Shown here: piece by piece, positions 8,907-17,130 of the stretch
Numbering within the stretch: position 1 is the stretch's first letter
Layout: the number at the start of each line of letters is the position of its first letter
NCBI GenBank assembly: GCA_003224055.1
Contig: QHYE01000077.1
Span: 1-64,000 of the forward strand
DNA length: 64,000 nucleotides
Reading direction: 5' to 3'
Source: Acidobacteriota bacterium
Lineage (GTDB): Bacteria; Acidobacteriota; Terriglobia; Acidiferrales; UBA7541
The notes under the pieces: generated by a model
Seen by the model: the letters and a program-made list of their open reading frames with translations, nothing else
The model's database searches: none
Told to the model about the DNA's origin: nothing
Position numbers and translations under genes: made by a program

Positions 8907-10810
8907 GTTTCCGAGGCTTCTCGCCCGCTGGACAGAACTAGCTGGCGATTGGACCGAAACCGGCGCAAGCGATTGAAGAATTGGTTTGCTGCGCTGATGT
9001 CATGAGCGATTTGTGCGCGCAATTCCTCGGGGCCGCCGAATTTCTTTTCTTCACGAAGACGCTCCCAAAATCGCACTTCAATCCGTTTCGGCGTGGTCTC
9101 CGGCTGAAAATTGAGCAGGTGCGTTTCCACGCTTAGCGACGAGCCGTTGAACGTCGGGCGAACGCCGATGTTGGTGACAGAACGGTGGCTGCAGGTTTCG
9201 CTCTCGAGCACTGTTCGCGTGATGTACACACCTCGGGCGGGGAGCAGCTCCTGCTCGGCGGCAAGATTCAACGTGGGAAAGGTAAATTTGCGGCCGGTCC
9301 CGGTGCCAGTGACCACTTCACCGGTCAGCGCGAAAGGCCGGCCCAGGAGGCGCCCGGCATGGGACACATCTCCCTCCGCCACTTCCCGGCGAATGATCGT
9401 GCTGGAAACCACTTCGCCGTGGCACTCCACGGGAGGAATAATCACGACCTCAAACCCGTTTCTTGCGCCCAGCTCGTTCAGCAACTTCACGTTTCCCGCC
9501 TGCTTGTGTCCGAAATGAAAGTTCTCGCCGACTAGAACAGCTTTCACCTGAAGGTCGCGAACAAGGATTTGCTCCACAAATTCCTCGGGAGAGAGTCGGG
9601 AGAGTTCGAGGGTGAAGGGCATGATGACCGCGGCTTCGATGCCCAGGGCATTAAACCATCCCAACCGTTGCGCGATGGTCGAAAGCCTCAGCGGAGCGGA
9701 CTCGGGCCGCAACACTTTCCGCGGTGATGGATCAAACGTAAGAACAGTGGATACCGCACTGAGGGCGTGCGCACGCTCGACCGTGGCGCGAAGAATCGCT
9801 TGATGGCCCAGATGGATGCCATCGAAGTTGCCGATGGCTAGGACGCTCGCGTGTCCATAGGACGCATAGCGCGAGGCCCAGGCCTGCGAGGATGTAAACG
9901 TCGTCAGTCGCCGCAATGGGGGACCTCCCGCGAGCGTGATGCGTGCCGGCGCCTGCCGCTCGCGGCCCGCTTCATCTCTTGCATCCACGTATACGTCAAA
10001 TTGAAGGCCATCATAGGCCAATTGCACGTGGGGGAAGCCCATCTGACGAAGCCGCTCGTTGGTTTCCGCGTGTGGCAGGTCGTGCGCGATGTGGGTGAAC
10101 CACGCGCGCCGAGGCTTGAGCTGCTGGATGATGGCCAGTGCCTGATCCACGGTCTGGTGCATGGGGTGAGGAGTGTCGCGCAACGCATCGAGAACCAGAT
10201 CGTCGAGGCCTTGCAGCAGCGCCAGGGAAGAATCAGGAATCTTGCTGAAGTCCGTCAGGTAGGCTGCGCGTCCGAAGCGAAAGCCCAGAACTTCCATGTC
10301 GCCGTGGAGCATGGGTAGGGGAATGAATGGGATGCCCAGAAGTTCGAAAGGACTGTTGGCGAGGTTGAGTTTCACGCTGGGCACGGTGCTGAGGGTGGGC
10401 TTGTCATCGAAGACATAAGAAAAAACGCGGCGGATGACGCGAAACGTTTCTTCGTTGCCGTAGACGGGAAGCGCGGAACGCTGACGGAGATTGAACGGGC
10501 GAATGTCATCAAAGCCAAGGATGTGGTCAGCATGCCCGTGCGTCAGTAAAATCGCATCGAGGCGGTCGAGGCCAGCTCGCAACGCCTGCTGGCGGAAATC
10601 CGGGGTCGTGTCAATCACTACGTGCTGGCCGTCGCGTGAAATCAGGACGGAAGGGCGCAGCCTTTTGTCGTGTGGATCGTTCGAGGCGCACACGCGACAG
10701 GGGCAGGCCAGCGTGGGAACCCCCATGGAGGTGCCGGAACCAAGAACCGTGAGCTTGAGTGGAACGGAGGCCACCTTCAAAGTGCCGGAACGTCGAGAAG
10801 CGGGCCGCAA
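8903..10810 (-). CDS. ribF: MBL-fold hydrolase fused to bifunctional riboflavin kinase/FAD synthetase
   Basis: One uninterrupted 635-codon frame holds two proteins that are normally separate. Residues 18-280 are a PhnP-type metallo-beta-lactamase hydrolase: GSGTSMGVP at the start, the HGHADH metal motif at 91-96, a later LDAL and a FTHIAHD motif. Residues about 303-625 are RibF: GNFDGIHLGH (327-336) of the adenylyltransferase, SSTIIRR, then the kinase domain GRPFALTGEVVTGTGTGRKFTFPTLNL. RibF makes FMN from riboflavin and ATP, then FAD. No Met codon lies near the RibF boundary, so separate initiation would need a GTG, CTG or TTG near 9900-9980. The natural fusion is the simplest reading, but a missed stop or indel at the junction cannot be excluded. 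Confidence 0.88.
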   Translation of the reverse strand: MRPASRRSGTLKVASVPLKLTVLGSGTSMGVPTLACPCRVCASNDPHDKRLRPSVLISRDGQHVVIDTTPDFRQQALRAGLDRLDAILLTHGHADHILGFDDIRPFNLRQRSALPVYGNEETFRVIRRVFSYVFDDKPTLSTVPSVKLNLANSPFELLGIPFIPLPMLHGDMEVLGFRFGRAAYLTDFSKIPDSSLALLQGLDDLVLDALRDTPHPMHQTVDQALAIIQQLKPRRAWFTHIAHDLPHAETNERLRQMGFPHVQLAYDGLQFDVYVDARDEAGRERQAPARITLAGGPPLRRLTTFTSSQAWASRYASYGHASVLAIGNFDGIHLGHQAILRATVERAHALSAVSTVLTFDPSPRKVLRPESAPLRLSTIAQRLGWFNALGIEAAVIMPFTLELSRLSPEEFVEQILVRDLQVKAVLVGENFHFGHKQAGNVKLLNELGARNGFEVVIIPPVECHGEVVSSTIIRREVAEGDVSHAGRLLGRPFALTGEVVTGTGTGRKFTFPTLNLAAEQELLPARGVYITRTVLESETCSHRSVTNIGVRPTFNGSSLSVETHLLNFQPETTPKRIEVRFWERLREEKKFGGPEELRAQIAHDISAANQFFNRLRRFRSNRQLVLSSGREASET

Positions 10811-10834
10811 CTTAGCAGGCCACCGGGCGGAAGC

Positions 10835-11314
10835 CTACGGGCGCGCCTTGGCCTTGACTTGCGCCGCCTGCGCCGCAATCGCCTGATTGACCTCCAAAAA
10901 GGTCATCTTCAATTTGCCAAGGAGATCCATCAGCAGAGTGTCTTCCTCTGGCGCAAGATTGCCCTTGGTCTTTTCGTGCAGGGCGTCGAGCATGTCGATC
11001 AATTCGCGCGCAGCTTCTGGATCGATCATCGGCTGGCCGGAGCGCGGATCCGCGTAAGCGCCCAGAACCATGGCGGCATTACTGCCGAGCATGCGGACCA
11101 GGTTTTCGAACGCGGGCAACCGCGCGGGCAACTCTGCCGGAGGTACCGCGGCAGGGGCTGTCACCGACTCCGCAGGCGCAAGCGGGCGCATCGCGGCCTC
11201 GCGCTTGGCTTCGCGCTCTGCTTCTTCCACTACTTCTTTGCGCAGCTCGCCCTCGGAGGTAAACGGGCGCCGGTCAATGACGCGGAACGACTCTTCCTGT
11301 TTCTTTTCGGACAA
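10835..11314 (-). CDS. DUF1844 domain protein
   Basis: A 159-residue soluble protein. The N-terminal half is charged and Ala/Pro-rich; the C-terminal half (FENLVRMLGSNAAMVLGAY..., then a helical EAARELIDMLDALHEKTKGNL stretch) matches the DUF1844 family, small helical proteins common in Acidobacteria and deltaproteobacteria. Their function is unknown. It lies 24 bases upstream of the MBL-RibF gene on the same strand, so the two are probably co-transcribed. Confidence 0.85.
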   Translation of the reverse strand: MSEKKQEESFRVIDRRPFTSEGELRKEVVEEAEREAKREAAMRPLAPAESVTAPAAVPPAELPARLPAFENLVRMLGSNAAMVLGAYADPRSGQPMIDPEAARELIDMLDALHEKTKGNLAPEEDTLLMDLLGKLKMTFLEVNQAIAAQAAQVKAKARP

Positions 11315-11469
11315 AGGGCATTCCTTAACGATGTAGTTCGAATTTAGTTTATCACGGTTGTAGCTTTGGGTCGCTCCCGCACTTGAGCCGGGGCCAGTGG
11401 CGAGCTTGTCAAAGGACCGGCGTCACCGTAGAGTGGAACGCTTGACGAAGGCGGGAAATATTCCGAGAC

Positions 11470-12408
11470 ATGACGCGCCCCCGCAAAAAGCAAACAAAGA
11501 ACGGAAAGAATCCGCGGCGCCGCCGGGCTAAACCGGTAAAGCGGGCGCAAGAGACTCCGGGCGAATGGTTTGAAAAGCTCGTGGCCGTGCAGGCTCGGCT
11601 TCGCGCCCCGGGCGGCTGTCCCTGGGATCGCGAACAGACTCACGAATCGCTGCGAACCTATTTGATTGAGGAGGCCTACGAAGTCCTGGAAGCGCTGGAG
11701 AGCAGGAACGACGCCAAGTTCGCGGAGGAGATGGGCGATCTTCTCCTGCAGATCGTATTTCATTCGCAGATGGCGCAGGAGAGGGGTGGTTTTACGATTT
11801 CAGATGTAATCCGCGAAATCCACGACAAGATGATTCGGCGGCATCCCCATGTTTTTGGAGAAACGCGTGCGAAAGATGCAGCGGACGTATTGAGAAACTG
11901 GGAGCAGATCAAAGCCGAGGAACGGCGTTCGAAAGCTAAAAACCCTGTCAATCACTCTGGAAGCAAGTCGGCGAGAGAAGCCTCGCTGCTCGATGGCGTG
12001 TCGCGCGCCCTTCCCGCAACCCTGGAAGGTTTCCAGCTTACGCGCAAAGCCTCGCGCATCGGCTTCGACTGGGAGACTGCCGGAGGCATCTTCGAAAAGA
12101 TGGGCGAGGAGACCAGGGAATTGCAAAATGCTCTGGACGCCCGGGAACAACCGAAAGTTGAGGAGGAGCTCGGAGATTTGCTCTTCGCTGCTGTAAACCT
12201 CGCGCGATTTCTGAAGGTAGACCCGGAGATTGCCCTGAAAAAAGCCAATGAGAAATTCTCTCGAAGATTTCGCTCCATGGAAAAGCTGGCGCGGGAAGGC
12301 GGGCGGGAGTTCAAGAATCTACCGCGACAGGAAATGGAAGCGCTCTGGGATCTCGCCAAGCGGACGGAGCAGAAAATCGAACGGAGTGGGGCGCTAGCCA
12401 AGCGATGA
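11470..12408 (+). CDS. mazG: Nucleoside triphosphate pyrophosphohydrolase MazG
   Basis: MazG hydrolyses (d)NTPs to monophosphates and pyrophosphate, cleaning nucleotide pools and lowering ppGpp-related stress. The 312-residue product starts with a basic tail of about 30 residues, then has the LRAPGGCPWDREQTHESLRTYLIEEAYEV signature segments, EEMGDLLLQIVFH, and a second MazG domain with EEELGDLLFAAVNLAR, so both EExxD-type metal sites are present. It begins a run whose next gene overlaps by ATGA. Confidence 0.95.
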   Translation: MTRPRKKQTKNGKNPRRRRAKPVKRAQETPGEWFEKLVAVQARLRAPGGCPWDREQTHESLRTYLIEEAYEVLEALESRNDAKFAEEMGDLLLQIVFHSQMAQERGGFTISDVIREIHDKMIRRHPHVFGETRAKDAADVLRNWEQIKAEERRSKAKNPVNHSGSKSAREASLLDGVSRALPATLEGFQLTRKASRIGFDWETAGGIFEKMGEETRELQNALDAREQPKVEEELGDLLFAAVNLARFLKVDPEIALKKANEKFSRRFRSMEKLAREGGREFKNLPRQEMEALWDLAKRTEQKIERSGALAKR

Positions 12409-13145
12409 GTTCGGATATCGTTGTCCGCGAATGCGAAAGCCTCGATGAATTTCAACGTTGCGTGGACCTGCAACGCGAAATTTGGGGGGAAGCAGACCTC
12501 GAAGTTGAGCCGGCCACGCTGTTCGTCGTCGCCGCACATACGGGCGGCGAAGTGCTGGGCGCTTTCGATGGCAAGCGTCTCGTGGGTTTCACGCTCGCGG
12601 TCGTCGGACTCCAGGGCGGCGTCCCTTACCTACACTCGCACATGACCGGCGTGCACAGCGAATACCGTGACCGGGGTGTTGGCCGCATACTGAAACTCTT
12701 TCAGCGAACCGAAGCTTTGGGGCGCGGCATCCGGCTCGTACAGTGGACCTTCGATCCTCTCGAGCTCCGCAACGCGCACTTCAATTTGAACAAGCTCGGC
12801 GCGATTTGCCGGAAGTATTGTCCGAACCTGTATGGAGTGACGACGAGCCCGCTTCACAGGGATTTGCCCACGGATCGTTTGCTGGTGGAATGGCATCTGG
12901 ACTCCGCGCGGGTGGTCGCGGCGATCGGTGACCTCGCCAAGGATCCCGTCGAGGCGCCGGCGTTTATCGAATTGCCTCCGGATCTGGAGCGCTGGCAGCG
13001 CGAAGGTTCGCCGGAGGTTGGCAGAGTCCAAGCCCGCGTTCGCGAAGAGTTCGCGAGGTGGTTTGCGAAGGGGTATGCCGCGGTCGGTTTGCGCACCACT
13101 GGGGCGAGCAGGGCCTACCTCCTGACGCCGTGGAGCGACTTCTGA
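12405..13145 (+). CDS. COG3375-type GNAT acyltransferase (possible N-succinyltransferase)
   Basis: A 246-residue protein whose start overlaps the mazG stop (ATGA). It carries the acyl-CoA loop of the GNAT fold (RDRGVGRILKLFQR) and the long C-terminal region (LRNAHFNLNKLGAICRKY and a TDRLLVEWHLDS block) typical of the COG3375 family. In Geobacillus kaustophilus a relative of this family next to N-succinylamino-acid racemase is a succinyl-CoA:D-amino acid N-succinyltransferase. Here the next gene, 32 bases downstream, is an OSBS/NSAR enzyme, so the same chemistry is a reasonable inference. Substrate specificity is not visible. Confidence 0.85.
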   Translation: MSSDIVVRECESLDEFQRCVDLQREIWGEADLEVEPATLFVVAAHTGGEVLGAFDGKRLVGFTLAVVGLQGGVPYLHSHMTGVHSEYRDRGVGRILKLFQRTEALGRGIRLVQWTFDPLELRNAHFNLNKLGAICRKYCPNLYGVTTSPLHRDLPTDRLLVEWHLDSARVVAAIGDLAKDPVEAPAFIELPPDLERWQREGSPEVGRVQARVREEFARWFAKGYAAVGLRTTGASRAYLLTPWSDF

Positions 13146-13177
13146 AACCTTTGGGAAAAGCGAGCGACTGAGGAAGC

Positions 13178-14284
13178 ATGCGCGTTCGAGAAATCACGTT
13201 GCGAGAAGTGCGGATGAAACTGGTGGCTCCATTCGAAACCAGCGCGGAACGCACCGACGTCCGCCGGATCATTCTCGTGGAAGCCGATGTGGACGGCACC
13301 GTTGGCTGGGGCGAGTGTGTCGCCGGAGAAACTCCATCGTACAGTCCGGAAACCACGGACACGGCGTGGCATATTCTGCGCGATCATGTCTGGCCACTTT
13401 TAAAGGAAAGGGAATTTGGTTCGGCCGCCGAAGTCTGGGACCTTCTCGGCCACGTACGCGGCCACAACATGGCGAAGGCTGCTCTCGAAGCTGCCATCTG
13501 GGAAGCCGAAGCCAGACAAAAATCCATGCCGCTTTCTAAACTGCTTGGCGGAACGCGCGAAGAAATCGCTTGCGGCGTCTCCGTCGGCATCAAAGATTCT
13601 CTGGATGAACTCGTTGCAGCGGTGAAAAAGGAACTCGCGGCCGGCTACCAGCGGATCAAAATCAAGATCAAACCCGGCAAGGATCTCGATCAAGTGCAGC
13701 GCCTGCGGCAGGATTTCCCACGCATCAAGCTGATGGTAGACGCTAACTCCGCTTACACGCTTGAAGACTGGCCTCTCCTGAAACAGCTCGAAGGCTTTTA
13801 TCTCATGATGATTGAGCAGCCGCTCGGCTGGGACGATCTTTACAGCCACGTCGAGCTGCAGAAGAAACTCGACACGCCGATCTGCCTCGATGAATGCATT
13901 CACAGCGAGGAGCAGGCGCGCGCCGCCGTGGAACTCGGCGCCTGCAAGATTATCAACATCAAGCTCGGCCGCGTCGGCGGCTACACGGTCGCACGCCGCA
14001 TCCACGATTTTTGCCAGCAACGCGGCGTCCCCGTTTGGTGCGGTGGCATGCTCGAATCCGGCATCGGCCGAGCGCACAATATCGCGCTCTCCACGCTTCC
14101 GAATTTCACCCTGCCCGGCGACGTAACCGCAAGCAATCGCTATTGGGCGGAAGACGTCGTCGATCCCGAAGTGACCGTCTCGCCGCAAGGCACGATTCGC
14201 GTGCCTACCGGACCCGGCATCGGATTCGCACCGCGCAGCGAACTCATCGAAAAACTCACCATTCGAAAAGAACGGCTGGCCTGA
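13178..14284 (+). CDS. menC: o-succinylbenzoate synthase / N-succinylamino-acid racemase family enzyme
   Basis: A 368-residue enolase-superfamily enzyme of the muconate-lactonizing subgroup. The capping domain is N-terminal. The barrel has the general-base KxK motif (RIKIKIKPGKD), three metal ligands in LMVDAN, IEQPLG and CLDEC, and the second lysine in INIKLGRVGG. These residues are shared by menaquinone-pathway OSBS and by N-succinylamino-acid racemases, so sequence alone does not separate them. No other men gene is nearby, whereas a COG3375 acyltransferase is directly upstream, which favours racemase activity or promiscuity. The symbol reflects the family, not a proven role. Confidence 0.85.
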   Translation: MRVREITLREVRMKLVAPFETSAERTDVRRIILVEADVDGTVGWGECVAGETPSYSPETTDTAWHILRDHVWPLLKEREFGSAAEVWDLLGHVRGHNMAKAALEAAIWEAEARQKSMPLSKLLGGTREEIACGVSVGIKDSLDELVAAVKKELAAGYQRIKIKIKPGKDLDQVQRLRQDFPRIKLMVDANSAYTLEDWPLLKQLEGFYLMMIEQPLGWDDLYSHVELQKKLDTPICLDECIHSEEQARAAVELGACKIINIKLGRVGGYTVARRIHDFCQQRGVPVWCGGMLESGIGRAHNIALSTLPNFTLPGDVTASNRYWAEDVVDPEVTVSPQGTIRVPTGPGIGFAPRSELIEKLTIRKERLA

Positions 14285-14330
14285 TTCCGCGCAAATCGAA
14301 CCCGCAGCCGGGCGAGGGCCTTCCCGTGGC

Positions 14331-15242
14331 GTGATCACTGCATCGATTGCTCTGCTGATCGTCGTCTGGGCTGTCAACTTCATTGCTGGCAAGATCGCTC
14401 TGCGCAGCTTTCCCGCTTTGGCGCTGGCTTCGTTTCGCGTGGTCCTTGCCGGGATCGTGATGATTCCTGCGTATCTGTTCTGTTCCCGCTTGCCCGCATT
14501 CGCCGAAGCGGCAGACGCCCGCCGCAAAGGATTTACGCTGCGCGATCTATGGATCTTCCTGTACCTGGGCTTCTTTGGCGTCACCGTGAATCAAATATGC
14601 TTCACGATTGGCCTGCATTACACGTCGGTCAGCCATGCGTCCGTCATCGTCGGCATGGGGCCCATCTACACGCTGGCTCTCGCGGCACTGATGCGGCTGG
14701 AGACCGCCACGCGGCGAAAAGCCGTTGGCATGGCCATCGCTCTTGCGGGGATCGTGATTATGGCGTCCGAGAAGGGCCTTTCTGCGAATTCACCTTCGCT
14801 ACTCGGCGATGCCATAGTCATGACCGGTTCCATCGGCTTTGCGATGTACGTTGTGCTGGGAAAGCGAGTGGCAGGGAAGTACGACACGCTGACCATGACG
14901 GCGTTCAATCACTTTGCCGGGGCGCTGATCGTTTTGCCGCTGGTGATCCAACAGGCGCGGATGATGAGCCGCGCAGAAGAGTGGCGCGCCATCCCCGGGT
15001 CCGGTTGGACGGCCCTGCTCTATATGGCGATCTTCAGCTCCGCCATTGCTTACGTTTTTTATTTTTGGCTGCTGCGCTATCTCGAAGCCTCGCAATTGAG
15101 CGCCTTCTCTTACCTTTTGCCAATGCTCGCCACGATTCTCGGCATCATATGGCTCGGCGAAAAAGGCTCTTGGTTCCAAGTCCTCGGCAGCATTCTCGCG
15201 CTGGGTGGCCTGTACTGGATCGAATCCGGCAGGAGCCGCTGA
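14331..15242 (+). CDS. EamA/DMT-family transporter
   Basis: A 303-residue membrane protein with about ten hydrophobic segments in two homologous EamA halves (first half around residues 1-140, second around 155-300 ending in LGEKGSWFQVLGSILALGGLYWIE). Such carriers usually export amino acids, amines or nucleosides. It starts at a GTG, 46 bases after the OSBS/NSAR gene, and is probably in the same transcript, which would make an amino-acid or acyl-amino-acid substrate plausible. Direction and substrate are inference. Confidence 0.9.
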   Translation: MITASIALLIVVWAVNFIAGKIALRSFPALALASFRVVLAGIVMIPAYLFCSRLPAFAEAADARRKGFTLRDLWIFLYLGFFGVTVNQICFTIGLHYTSVSHASVIVGMGPIYTLALAALMRLETATRRKAVGMAIALAGIVIMASEKGLSANSPSLLGDAIVMTGSIGFAMYVVLGKRVAGKYDTLTMTAFNHFAGALIVLPLVIQQARMMSRAEEWRAIPGSGWTALLYMAIFSSAIAYVFYFWLLRYLEASQLSAFSYLLPMLATILGIIWLGEKGSWFQVLGSILALGGLYWIESGRSR

Positions 15243-15264
15243 TTCTCCACGGACGGGTTATAGG

Positions 15265-15270
15265 TATAAT
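15265..15270 (+). promoter_or_regulatory. -10 box of the tRNA-Arg promoter
   Basis: A perfect TATAAT ends eight bases before the first base of the tRNA, so transcription should begin about one to three bases before the mature 5-prime end. No good -35 element is visible at the expected distance. Confidence 0.6.
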
Positions 15271-15278
15271 GACTTCTC

Positions 15279-15355
15279 GCGCCCGTAGCTCAGCTGGATA
15301 GAGCATCTGGCTTCGAACCAGAGGGTCGGGAGTTCGAGTCTCTCCGGGCGCGCCA
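15279..15355 (+). tRNA. tRNA-Arg (anticodon TCG)
   Basis: A complete 77-base cloverleaf with encoded CCA. The acceptor arms are GCGCCCG and CGGGCGC with discriminator G. The D arm is in GCTCAGCTGGATAGAGC, the anticodon stem-loop is TCTGG-CTTCGAA-CCAGA with anticodon TCG, and the T arm is GGGAG-TTCGAGT-CTCTC. The 3-prime half from the anticodon stem onward is the left copy of the attachment repeat of the mobile element that follows, so the element uses this gene as its integration site and leaves it intact. Confidence 0.97.
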
Positions 15356-15506
15356 GTTTTATATTCTGCTAAGCGCCGCTGGCCTCCTCGCTGTATCACC
15401 GGACATATGGATAGATCTCGTCAGCGATCCAATAGTTCTCCACAAGAATTGCAAAGAGCGTTCCCATCAACAATAGCGCCCAGCGTCGACGTCTCCAGAC
15501 GGTGCT
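15306..15506 (+). repeat. attL: 201-bp direct repeat, left copy
   Basis: This block is identical base for base to 25025-25225. It begins in the 5-prime strand of the tRNA-Arg anticodon stem (tRNA base 28), covers the rest of the tRNA and continues 151 bases into the 3-prime end of a convergent membrane-protein gene. The first differing base on the left is A here versus G in the right copy; on the right, GGCG here versus AAGA. Confidence 0.95.
15396..15506 (-). pseudogene. 3-prime fragment of the membrane gene duplicated in attL
   Basis: The last 37 codons of the membrane-protein gene found intact at 25115-25510 are repeated here (ending ...NYWIADEIYPYVR). Upstream the frame runs into element DNA, so this is a by-product of the long attachment repeat and not a gene. 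Confidence 0.85.
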
Positions 15507-15560
15507 GGCGCTTAGATAGTCCGCAGTTGCACTTTCGCGGGAAGTGAATCGGAGCCCAAG

Positions 15561-16316
15561 ATGACAACACCTGACGAGCGGTTTGAGAGCGAGCTCGACG
15601 TATTTCGGACGGAGGCAGCGCAGGGCACCCAGTTTTTTTATGCCTACGTCGCGGTGCGTGCCGCGGCTACCGCGCACGAGCCGGTTCTCAAGCTCCTAAA
15701 TCAGTCGGCTCTGTTTTGGAACACCAACTTGGCAGCCCTTCAGACCTCTGCGTTTATAGTTCTCGGCCGCATTTTTGACCAAACCTCACCTCACAACCTT
15801 GACAGGGTTCTTCGTATAGCACGGGACAATCCCCGGATCTTTTCTAGGGTCTCGCTTGGTCGACGGAGACAGGGCAATAAGTCCGAGCCGCCTCCATGGC
15901 TTGCCGAGTTCCTTCGTGCTGCCTACGAACCAACGCCCAAAGACTTCCGCCGCATCCGCGCTCACGTTCGTAAATGGCGCAGGGTCTACGAGAAGAATTA
16001 TCGAGATCTGCGGCACAAAGTGTTTGCGCACAACGTGGTGGACCGTGATGAAACTGCAGCTCTGTTTGGAAGGACCAATATCCGCGAGCTGCAGAGGATG
16101 TTCGTCTTTCTCAATTCGTTACATGAGGCTCTATGGCAATCATTCGTCAACGGGGCGAGGCTTGTCCTTCGCCCGTTACGGTATTCCGTGAAGCGCATGA
16201 GAGCTTTGCCGTCGCCCGGCACGGGGCGCTGGGCAACCCAAGAGCGCATCACTCATGAAGTGACGGAGTTCCTCCTGTCAGCTTCGAGCGTGGCCAACGC
16301 ACCGCTGGGCGGTTAG
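15561..16316 (+). CDS. HEPN/AbiU2-like protein, possible abortive-infection cargo
   Basis: A 251-residue mostly helical protein, the only plus-strand gene in the element. A segment with FWNTN..AL..SAFIVLGRIFDQ followed later by YRDLRHKVFAHN resembles the AbiU2-type HEPN domain. R151 and H157 make the R-x(4-6)-H motif that forms the RNase active site in HEPN toxins. AbiU2 itself is linked to phage abortive infection. Position at the element edge, opposite to the core genes, fits cargo. The family match is by pattern only, and no antitoxin partner is adjacent, so a defence role is inference. Confidence 0.55.
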   Translation: MTTPDERFESELDVFRTEAAQGTQFFYAYVAVRAAATAHEPVLKLLNQSALFWNTNLAALQTSAFIVLGRIFDQTSPHNLDRVLRIARDNPRIFSRVSLGRRRQGNKSEPPPWLAEFLRAAYEPTPKDFRRIRAHVRKWRRVYEKNYRDLRHKVFAHNVVDRDETAALFGRTNIRELQRMFVFLNSLHEALWQSFVNGARLVLRPLRYSVKRMRALPSPGTGRWATQERITHEVTEFLLSASSVANAPLGG

Positions 16317-16344
16317 GCGGTCGTCCATTGATCCAGGAATCGGC

Positions 16345-17127
16345 TCACGCTCCCGCCGGCCGCAGTTTTCCACTGATAGCCAGGGAACGACGGAATTGTT
16401 CTTCGATGAGGCTGCTGCCGCCTGACGCCCCTTTCGTGATGAGGTGGAAAGAGTAGGGCGGACCGATTGTTTCCGGGTGCGATGCTGAAATCTCAGCTGC
16501 GAGCGAAAGCATCGCCTTTGCTACGGCCTGGGGAGTACGGTCTCTCCCTATGAGCTCCAGGAGTTTGTCGCCAGCCGCAATTCCTTCCTCCGAATCCACG
16601 TCTCCAATAATCGCCACTCCGGAGTCGTGCTCCCATTCATCCGAGGAACGGTCCGTGCAGCAAAAAATCCGGTTGCGCACACGCCTCCGTTCGCGATCGT
16701 AGCCGAGCAAATTTAGATTGACCCGATCGGTGCTGTCGAAGAGTTTTGGGCGGGCAGAGCGTGCTCTTAGGAATTTGCTGACCAAGAACCTGTATGCCTT
16801 CCCTGCGGATTTGCCCACTTCCTTGGCGTAGGACAAGGCCGCCGCGTGCACCGTGGGGACGATAATCCCGGCAACCTGGTCGAAGCTCGCCTCGGGGAAT
16901 TTCTCGACATAGCGGCGCACGGCATCATACACAGAGAAATCCAGAAATTTGCTGACCGATGAGGAACCCGCGAGCACGAGACCTGGACTGGCCCGAAGCA
17001 CTTTGAATTTTCTCGCGGTCTCTTTCGGTCTTGCGGCATAGTGGCCATCGGGATGCCGCACGCTCACTCTTCCATCGGAGCACACGATTCCGAAATCTTT
17101 GCTGTGGTAGCTCTGAATCAGGCTCAA
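16345..17127 (-). CDS. Ntn-hydrolase (proteasome-subunit)-like protein of the element
   Basis: A 260-residue protein, last in the leftward capsid operon and starting three bases after the preceding stop. The N-terminus (MSLIQSYHSKDFGIVCSDGR), a later KFKVLRASPGLVLAGSSS and a helix rich in VYDAVRRYVEKF resemble the sandwich fold of proteasome/HslV-type Ntn hydrolases. Ser2 could be the N-terminal nucleophile after Met removal. The assignment is to fold level only. In a capsid operon lacking a recognisable prohead protease, a maturation role is an attractive but untested idea. Confidence 0.5.
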   Translation of the reverse strand: MSLIQSYHSKDFGIVCSDGRVSVRHPDGHYAARPKETARKFKVLRASPGLVLAGSSSVSKFLDFSVYDAVRRYVEKFPEASFDQVAGIIVPTVHAAALSYAKEVGKSAGKAYRFLVSKFLRARSARPKLFDSTDRVNLNLLGYDRERRRVRNRIFCCTDRSSDEWEHDSGVAIIGDVDSEEGIAAGDKLLELIGRDRTPQAVAKAMLSLAAEISASHPETIGPPYSFHLITKGASGGSSLIEEQFRRSLAISGKLRPAGA

Positions 17128-17130
17128 TTC

